DNA of 64,000 nucleotides. Origin: Streptomyces sp. NBC_01288 (lineage in GTDB: Bacteria; Actinomycetota; Actinomycetes; Streptomycetales; Streptomycetaceae). Position numbers and translations under genes: made by a program. Each line of letters starts with the position of its first letter. Positions within the stretch are counted from its first letter, which is position 1. The notes under the pieces were generated by a model, which was given only the letters and a program-made list of their open reading frames with translations, was not told where the DNA came from and searched no databases. The stretch covers positions 3,968,001 to 4,032,000 of the forward strand of contig NZ_CP108427.1 in the NCBI RefSeq assembly GCF_035982055.1, read 5' to 3'. Below are positions 58,995 to 64,000 of the stretch, piece by piece.

Positions 58995-59399
58995 TCAGGG
59001 GGTGTCGGCCTGGACCAGGGCCCAGACCGTCTTGCCGTGTGGGCCGCGGCTCCAGACGCCCCAGGCGGCCGCGATGCCCTCCACGAGGTGGAGACCGCGG
59101 CCGGCCTCCTCCAGGGCCGTCACGACCCGCAGACGGGGTTCCAGGCGGCCCTCGTCCGACACCTCTATGAGGCAGGAGCCGTCCGCGAGGGCCGTCACCG
59201 CCACCTCGAACTCCCGCTCCAGGAGCGGCCCGTGGCGTACGACGTTGGTCGCCAGCTCGGACACCAGCAGTACGGCGTCCTGGAGCGCCGGATCGTCACT
59301 CCGGTGTCCCCAGTCGGCCAGATGGTCCCGGACCCGGCGCCGGGCGAGACCCACCGAAGCCGGGTGCCGGGGCAGCCGGAATGCGTTGCGTCTGACCAC
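58995..59399 (-). CDS. RsbW-like ATP-binding protein (anti-sigma type)
   Basis: A 134-residue single-domain GHKL ATPase. The N box is LQDAVLLVSELATNVVRHGPL (residues about 38-58), followed by LIEVSDEG (G1 Asp) and EEAGRGLHLVEGIAAAWGVW (G2). It is like the gene at 36925-37323 but not closely related to it. In Streptomyces dozens of such stand-alone ATPases act as serine kinases or anti-sigma factors, often without an adjacent partner. Partner genes are not seen here. GAGGAG lies before the start, which is the first codon after a 125-nt gap from the substrate-binding gene. Confidence 0.88.
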   Translation of the reverse strand: MVRRNAFRLPRHPASVGLARRRVRDHLADWGHRSDDPALQDAVLLVSELATNVVRHGPLLEREFEVAVTALADGSCLIEVSDEGRLEPRLRVVTALEEAGRGLHLVEGIAAAWGVWSRGPHGKTVWALVQADTP

Positions 59400-59524
59400 G
59401 TCGGCTCCTCACCCACACACCTCCGTCACATGGTGCTGCGTGCGATGGCCCACCGGCGTCACTCGGACAAAAGATCGAACAAAGGTCAGCCCCGCGGCAT
59501 CACGTCCGATGCCGCGGGATCGCC

Positions 59525-61081
59525 TCAGATCCAGTCCAGCGCCCACAGCCGGAACACGCCGGTGCCGTCCGTGAGGTAGGAGATGCCGCCGACGTCCTCG
59601 CTGCTCACGACGTACTCCTTGCGCTGCCACAGCGGGATCAGCGGCACGTCCGCGGCCACGTCCGACTGGAGGTCGCGGAAGTCGTCGTCGACGCGGCTGC
59701 GGTCGGCGAACTTCTGGCTGCCGAGGATCAGTTGGTCGACGATCTTGTTGCTGTAGCCGGTGTTCATGGTGGAGCCGGAGCCGACGAGCGGGGAGCCGAA
59801 GGTGTCCGGGTCGGGGTAGTCGGCGACCCAGCCCACCGCGTACGCGTCGAGCTTGCCGGTCGCCCAGCGCTTCTGGAAGTCGGTCCACTCGTAGCCCTTG
59901 ACGTCCACCTTGAAGAGGCCACCCGCCTCCAGCTGCTTCTTCAGCTCGGCGGCCTCCTCCTTGCCGGCGCCGTGCCCGATGCCGTAGCCGTAGGTGAAGT
60001 GCACCGGGACGGAAACGTCGGCCTCTTCGAGGAGTGCCTTCGCCTTTTCGACGTTCTGGGAGGGGTAGTCGTCGAAGAAGGACGTCGTGTGGCCGACGAT
60101 GCCGGTGGGGATCAGCGAGTACAGCGGGTCGACCGTGTCGTCGTACACCGTGGCGGCCAGCTGTTCGCGGTTGATCAGCCAGGCCATGGCCCGCCGCACG
60201 AGGACGTCGTGCAGGGGCGTGCCCTTACGGGTGTTGAGGTACAGGTTGCGGGTCTCGGAGCTGTCCGCCTCCGACACGCGCTGGTTCGGGTCGCTCGCCG
60301 AGAGCCCGGAGAGCATCTTCGGCGGCAACTGACGGGTGGCGACCTGGACCTGCTTCGCCTGGTACGCCTTCTGAAGCGCGTCCGAGTCGGCGTAGTAGCG
60401 CAGCTCGATCGGGCTCCCGGTGTTCTTGACGGCACCCTTGTAGTGGCTGTTCGGCGAAAGGACCGCCTTCTTGTCCTTCGTATACGTGGACAGGGTGTAC
60501 GGCCCGGTGCCGTCGACCCGGTAGCCGTTGCGCGGGGCGCCCTTCGGGTACTTGGTGCTGTCGACGATCGCACCGGCGCCGGTGGCCACCTTGAACGGGA
60601 ACGTGGCGTCCGGGGACGACAGATGGAAGGTGACCTTCATCCCGGAGGCGTCGACCGAGCCGAGCGTGGAGAGCAGCGACGACGGACCCACATCGGAGTT
60701 GATCTTCTTGACCCGGTCGAAGGAGAACTTCACGTCCTCGGCGGTCATCGCGCGCCCGCTCGGGAAGGTGAGCCCGTCGCGCACCACACAGCGGTACGTC
60801 GTCAGCCCGCCGCCCACGAACGCGCAGCTCTTGGCCGCGTCCGGCACGGGTGTCGTACCGCCCGAGTCGAACGTCATGAGCGACTGGAAGACGTTGCTGT
60901 AGAGCGCCCAGGAACCGGCGTCGTAGGCGGCTGCCGGGTCGAGGGACGTGACAGCGTCCGTCGTCCCGACCGTGATCGTCTTGTCCTTGCTCCCGTCCGA
61001 GGGCAGCAACTGCCAGCCCCCGACTCCCACGGCCGCCAGAACCAGCAGCGTCGCGAGAATCCGTATGCGAACCGACCGCAT
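59525..61081 (-). CDS. Family-5 extracellular solute-binding protein (peptide/oligopeptide type), membrane-anchored
   Basis: A 518-residue binding protein. A single N-terminal helix (RIRILATLLVLAAVGVGGW, residues about 4-22) lacks the lipobox cysteine, so it is held by an uncleaved helix or is released by cleavage. The SBP5 body is typical: ITVGTTDAVTSLDPAAAYD, GTTPVPDAAKSC, YRCVVRDGLTFPSGRAMTAEDVKFSFDRV (about residues 96-124), GTGPYTLSTYTKDKKAVLSPN and NLYLNTRKGTPLHDVLVRRAMAWLINREQL. These proteins give peptides or nickel/sugar ligands to Dpp/Opp-type ABC permeases, but no permease or ATPase gene is beside it, so it is an orphan receptor. Downstream is the anti-sigma-type ATPase. Confidence 0.9.
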   Translation of the reverse strand: MRSVRIRILATLLVLAAVGVGGWQLLPSDGSKDKTITVGTTDAVTSLDPAAAYDAGSWALYSNVFQSLMTFDSGGTTPVPDAAKSCAFVGGGLTTYRCVVRDGLTFPSGRAMTAEDVKFSFDRVKKINSDVGPSSLLSTLGSVDASGMKVTFHLSSPDATFPFKVATGAGAIVDSTKYPKGAPRNGYRVDGTGPYTLSTYTKDKKAVLSPNSHYKGAVKNTGSPIELRYYADSDALQKAYQAKQVQVATRQLPPKMLSGLSASDPNQRVSEADSSETRNLYLNTRKGTPLHDVLVRRAMAWLINREQLAATVYDDTVDPLYSLIPTGIVGHTTSFFDDYPSQNVEKAKALLEEADVSVPVHFTYGYGIGHGAGKEEAAELKKQLEAGGLFKVDVKGYEWTDFQKRWATGKLDAYAVGWVADYPDPDTFGSPLVGSGSTMNTGYSNKIVDQLILGSQKFADRSRVDDDFRDLQSDVAADVPLIPLWQRKEYVVSSEDVGGISYLTDGTGVFRLWALDWI

Positions 61082-61275
61082 CGGTGTGCCCTCCCAAGGG
61101 CCCTCCCGGGCCCCTCACATGCCACTCCCCTAGTGGCGCGGATCACCTAACCACAGGAGTTTCATCCGGGGGAAGAGGGTTCTGCCGAGATGAGAAAGAA
61201 CTTACCGACGGGTGTTAATCGCCTGTTTCACAGCCGGTTCTCAGCCAGTTCGCAAGTGCGCGCCCGCATGGGCAA

Positions 61276-62538
61276 CTAAGCCTGTTTCGAGGCCAGTTCG
61301 ACGACCGTGATGTCCGAAGGCGCCCCCACGCGCGTGGGCGGTCCCCAGGCGCCCGCGCCCCTGCTGACGTACAACTCGATGTCGCCGTACCGCTCCAGGC
61401 CCGCGACCGTCGGATTGGCCGCCGCGGCGACGAAGTTGCCGGGCCACAACTGGCCGCCGTGGGTGTGCCCGGAGAGCTGGAGGTCGACGTCGTGCTTCAC
61501 GGCCTCGTGGATCTGCACGGGCTGATGCGCGAGCAGCACGCACGCGCGCGTGGTGTCACGGTCGCCGAGCGCCTTCCCGAAGTCGGGCCCCTGTCCCTCG
61601 CTCTCGCCCTGGAGGTCGTTGACCCCGGCGAGGTCGAACCCGGCCAGTTCGGTACGGGCGTTCTCCAGGGGGTGGATCCCGAGCGTGCGGACCTCTTCCA
61701 GCCACTGTTGGGCGCCGGAGAAGTACTCGTGATTGCCAGTGACGAAGAACGACCCGTGCCGCGCCCGCAGTTGAGCCAAGGGAGCCGCGGCGGGCCCCAG
61801 GTTCTTGACGCTCCCGTCGACCAGGTCGCCGACGACCGCGATGAGGTCGGGCTGCGTCGCGTTGATCGTGTCGACGACCTTCTGCGCGAAGCCGCGCCCC
61901 AGGAGCGGCCCCAGGTGAATGTCACTGACCACCGCGATCCTGAACCCGTGCGCGGACCGCGGCAGCTTGGCCAACGGCACGGTGACCCGCTTGACGCTCG
62001 GCCCGCGCAGCACACCGTAGGTGCCGTATCCGACGGTCCCGACGGCCGCGGCGGCGGCCGCGCCTCCGACGACACGGGAGACGAAGAGCCGACGGGAGGG
62101 GACGGAGAGCGGACCACTGCCCTGCGGCTCTTCAGGGGCCGTTTCAGAGGCTTCTTCCGGGGCTGTGGCGGAGACCGGGGCCTCACGCTCCTCCACGGCC
62201 GTCCCGGGCCGCCCGCGCCGTTCGAGGAGCCGGCGCAGCAGCGGCCGTAGGACCTCGCCCGCGAGGACGGCCAGCAGGAGGTAGATCGCGAGGGCCATCC
62301 ACAGGAAGCCGGGCCAGCCCAGGGCCTGTTGGAGCCAGAAGGGCGCGCCGCCCCGTTCGGCGGCCAGGGCCGCGATCATCAGGACCGGGCCGGCGACGAG
62401 CACGGCCGTGCCGGTGACGCGGGCGGGACCCCACGCGCGCGTGGTGTCGCGGACGAGGCGGCGCCAGACGTACCAGTGCCCGCCGCCGAGGACGGCGACC
62501 GCGACCAGGGCGACGAGAGCGATGACGACGACGGCCAC
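61276..62538 (-). CDS. Membrane-anchored metallophosphoesterase
   Basis: A 420-residue protein. The N-terminal 100 residues hold three to four membrane helices (AVVVIALVALVAVAVLGGG, VTGTAVLVAGPVLMIAALAA, WMALAIYLLLAVLAG), followed by a polar linker, a twin-arginine-like SRRLFVSRVVGGAAAAAAV, and then the calcineurin-like domain facing outside. Metal ligands: VVSDIHLGP (DxH), VVGDLVDG (GD), VTGNHEYF (GNHE), LLAHQP and LSGHTHGGQLW (GHxH). This is the YkuE-like group, which hydrolyses phosphoesters such as UDP-lipid X relatives or wall-related lipids. The GTG at 62538 lies 4 nt after the upstream gene's stop. Confidence 0.92.
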   Translation of the reverse strand: MAVVVIALVALVAVAVLGGGHWYVWRRLVRDTTRAWGPARVTGTAVLVAGPVLMIAALAAERGGAPFWLQQALGWPGFLWMALAIYLLLAVLAGEVLRPLLRRLLERRGRPGTAVEEREAPVSATAPEEASETAPEEPQGSGPLSVPSRRLFVSRVVGGAAAAAAVGTVGYGTYGVLRGPSVKRVTVPLAKLPRSAHGFRIAVVSDIHLGPLLGRGFAQKVVDTINATQPDLIAVVGDLVDGSVKNLGPAAAPLAQLRARHGSFFVTGNHEYFSGAQQWLEEVRTLGIHPLENARTELAGFDLAGVNDLQGESEGQGPDFGKALGDRDTTRACVLLAHQPVQIHEAVKHDVDLQLSGHTHGGQLWPGNFVAAAANPTVAGLERYGDIELYVSRGAGAWGPPTRVGAPSDITVVELASKQA

Positions 62539-62542
62539 TTCT

Positions 62543-62782
62543 CTATGACGTCTCGCGCAGTGCGCGCAGTCCACGCAACCCGAGGCCCCCGATGACCGTC
62601 CCCAATACGAAGGAGACGATGGCGAGGGTCAGGTGCACCCAGAAGTACGCCGTCGGGTGGCCGTCGTCGAAGGCCAGTCCGCTGCTGTCCGCTACGAGGT
62701 TTTTGACGAAAGTGACCCAGATGACCCAGCTCCACACCCCGAAGGCGAGCAGGAACCAGGAGACGGGGCGGCTGAGCTTCAT
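62543..62782 (-). CDS. SCO4848-type small membrane protein
   Basis: A 79-residue membrane protein with two helices: WFLLAFGVWSWVIWVTFVKNLVAD (residues about 9-32) and AYFWVHLTLAIVSFVLGTVIGGLGLRGLR (about 45-73). The HPTAYFWVHLTLAI block matches what I remember as the SCO4848 family, found next to a D-Ala-D-Ala carboxypeptidase gene in Streptomyces, as it is here (divergent, 91 nt away). The function is unknown. The following metallophosphoesterase gene starts 4 nt after the stop, so the two form an operon. The ATG is the only start that keeps the first helix intact. Confidence 0.88.
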   Translation of the reverse strand: MKLSRPVSWFLLAFGVWSWVIWVTFVKNLVADSSGLAFDDGHPTAYFWVHLTLAIVSFVLGTVIGGLGLRGLRALRETS

Positions 62783-62873
62783 GAGTCCAGTATCGCCGTC
62801 GTCCCCGGGGGCCCGTGTCCGGGGTGGGGCCGGTGACGGGACTTCGGGTCCCCCGGCATGTACGTTCTCGTCC

Positions 62874-64000
62874 GTGCCCGCTCCACTGCAGACCATCAGG
62901 CGACCCCTGCTGGTGCTTTCCGCCGCCCTGTCGTCCCTCGCGCTCACCGCGCCCGTCGCCCTCGCGGCCCCGAGTCCGACGCCCACCCCGACCGCGACTC
63001 CGAGTTCGTCGGCGAGTTCGTCGGCCGGTTCGTCGGCGACTCCTGCGGCCACTCCCCCGGCGAACATGTCGTCGGTGGGCGGCACCCGGCTCGGCCAAGC
63101 GGGGACGCAGGTCAATCTGACGTCCGGGGTCCCGGTGCTGCCGAAGGACGTCACCGCACGGTCGTGGATCGTGAGCGACGCCGAGTCGGGCGCGGTGCTC
63201 GCCTCGCACAACGCGCACTGGCGGCTGCCTCCGGCGAGCACCCTGAAGATGCTGTTCGCGGACACCGTGCTGCCGAAGTTCCCGAAGACGACCGAGCACA
63301 AGGTCGTCGCGTCCGACCTGGCCGGCATGGGCACCGGTTCGAGCCTGGTCGGGATAAAGGAGGGCGAGAGCTACACGGTGCACGATCTGTGGCTCGGTGT
63401 CTTCCTGCGCTCCGGCAACGACGCGGTGCACGTCCTGTCCCACATGAACGGGGGCGTCGCCAAGACCGTCTCCGACATGAACGCGCACGCCCAGGACCTC
63501 CAGGCGCTGGACACGCGCGTGGTGACGCCGGACGGCTACGACGAGCCGGGGCAGGTCTCGTCGGCGTACGACCTGACGCTGTTCGCGCGCTCCGGGCTTC
63601 AGAAGAAGGACTTCCGGGAGTACTGCTCGACGGTGAGCGCGAAGTTCCCGGGCGAGACGACGAAGAAGAAGGGCAAGTCGGTCCGCGGGACCTTCGACAT
63701 CCAGAACACCAACCGGCTGCTGAGCGGCGACTCGGACGTCTCGGTGTACCCGGGCATCGCGGGCGTCAAGAACGGCAACACCACCAACGCGGGCGCGACC
63801 TTCACCGGCGTCGCCGAGCGCAACGGCAAGGTGCTGCTGGTGACGGTCATGAACCCGGAGAAGGCCGAGCACAACGAGGTCTACAAGGAGGCCGCGAAAA
63901 TCCTCGACTGGGGCTTCCAGGCGGACGGGAAGGTGCAGCCGGTGGGTGAGCTGGTCGCGCCCAAGAACGTCCCGCAGGCGAGCGCACAGCCGGGTGCGAC
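62874..64000 (+). CDS. D-alanyl-D-alanine carboxypeptidase (PBP5-like), 3' end beyond the window
   Basis: The frame starts at GTG 62874 and is still open at the window end, giving the first 375 residues. A signal peptide (RRPLLVLSAALSSLALTAPVALA, cleavage after residue about 31) leads to a serine/threonine/alanine-rich linker, then the S11 domain: PPASTLKMLFADTVL has the SxxK nucleophile (STLK), FLRSGNDAVHVL the SxN motif, and VKNGNTTNAGATF takes the place of the KTG box as KNG. It trims the last D-Ala of wall pentapeptides outside the membrane. TACGTT ends 7 nt before GTG, so the message may be leaderless. It is divergent from the SCO4848-type gene. Confidence 0.93.
   Translation, partial: MPAPLQTIRRPLLVLSAALSSLALTAPVALAAPSPTPTPTATPSSSASSSAGSSATPAATPPANMSSVGGTRLGQAGTQVNLTSGVPVLPKDVTARSWIVSDAESGAVLASHNAHWRLPPASTLKMLFADTVLPKFPKTTEHKVVASDLAGMGTGSSLVGIKEGESYTVHDLWLGVFLRSGNDAVHVLSHMNGGVAKTVSDMNAHAQDLQALDTRVVTPDGYDEPGQVSSAYDLTLFARSGLQKKDFREYCSTVSAKFPGETTKKKGKSVRGTFDIQNTNRLLSGDSDVSVYPGIAGVKNGNTTNAGATFTGVAERNGKVLLVTVMNPEKAEHNEVYKEAAKILDWGFQADGKVQPVGELVAPKNVPQASAQPGA

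Noticed and set aside
62858..63949. 363-residue plus-strand frame beginning MYVLVRARST
   Set aside because: It is a shifted shadow of the D,D-carboxypeptidase gene; the frame from GTG 62874 carries the signal peptide and the STLK and SGN motifs.

Overview
The window is chromosomal DNA of a Streptomyces (or very close relative). Support: very high GC with strong third-position GC bias, frequent GTG/TTG starts, near-absence of the leucine codon TTA (one in-frame case found by eye), many sigma factors and anti-sigma-type ATPases, and gene content that from memory matches the S. coelicolor block around SCO4847 to about SCO4900 in inverted order (Sdh operon, a short membrane protein of the type called SCO4848 family, a D-Ala-D-Ala carboxypeptidase). 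No rRNA, tRNA, CRISPR array, plasmid or phage functions were seen.

Layout. (1) 1-9.9 kb: end of an AEC-type carrier, then a leftward nucleoside salvage and uptake set: two BMP-type binding lipoproteins, an ABC ATPase with two permeases, cytidine deaminase and thymidine phosphorylase. Large hairpin elements sit between the binding-protein genes and the rest. (2) 9.9-13.2 kb: M20 amidohydrolase, methyltransferase, and a Fic protein whose start codon lies in a perfect 11-bp inverted repeat. (3) 13.3-24.3 kb: a cell-wall glycopolymer locus with a NeuB-type synthase, a NeuA cytidylyltransferase fused to a HAD phosphatase, two further putative glycosyltransferases, and two GT2/polysialyltransferase-like gene pairs arranged as an inverted duplication around an acyltransferase-3 gene. 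The absence of a NeuC epimerase and knowledge of Kdn-containing teichulosonic acids in Streptomyces suggest a Kdn-type polymer. (4) 24.5-30.7 kb: two tandem AraC regulators (one with a TTA codon), a small secreted beta-trefoil protein, a TetR/FAD-monooxygenase pair with twin operators, a LysE-type exporter and an L,D-transpeptidase.

(5) 30.9-40 kb: regulation and stress. Two paralogous ECF sigma/accessory modules, a SigB/F-type sigma factor, PRC-barrel protein, anti-sigma-type ATPase, MerR-like regulator behind a long structured leader, and a cold-shock protein. In the middle an IS5-type transposase remnant lies next to a truncated phospholipase-D-like gene. (6) 40-47.5 kb: Gfo/Idh/MocA oxidoreductase, DHA2 efflux pump, three poorly known genes, a GH20 hexosaminidase and an OHCU-decarboxylase-like gene. 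(7) 47.7-51.2 kb: sdhCDAB operon with terminator. (8) 51.3-64 kb: Uma2 and VOC proteins; a three-gene operon (membrane protein, DCC protein, TetR) whose promoter lies between 21-bp inverted repeats; an MMPL transporter with a carboxypeptidase-regulatory-like tail, divergent from a two-component system; an anti-sigma-type ATPase; a membrane-anchored family-5 binding protein; a membrane metallophosphoesterase; and the 5' part of a D-Ala-D-Ala carboxypeptidase.

The themes that recur are cell-envelope building (glycopolymer locus, L,D-transpeptidase, D,D-carboxypeptidase, GH20), nucleoside scavenging, and stress-sigma regulation. Several genes appear to be leaderless, with a TANNNT hexamer 6-9 nt before the start and no obvious Shine-Dalgarno. 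All function calls are by reading motifs; no database search was run.
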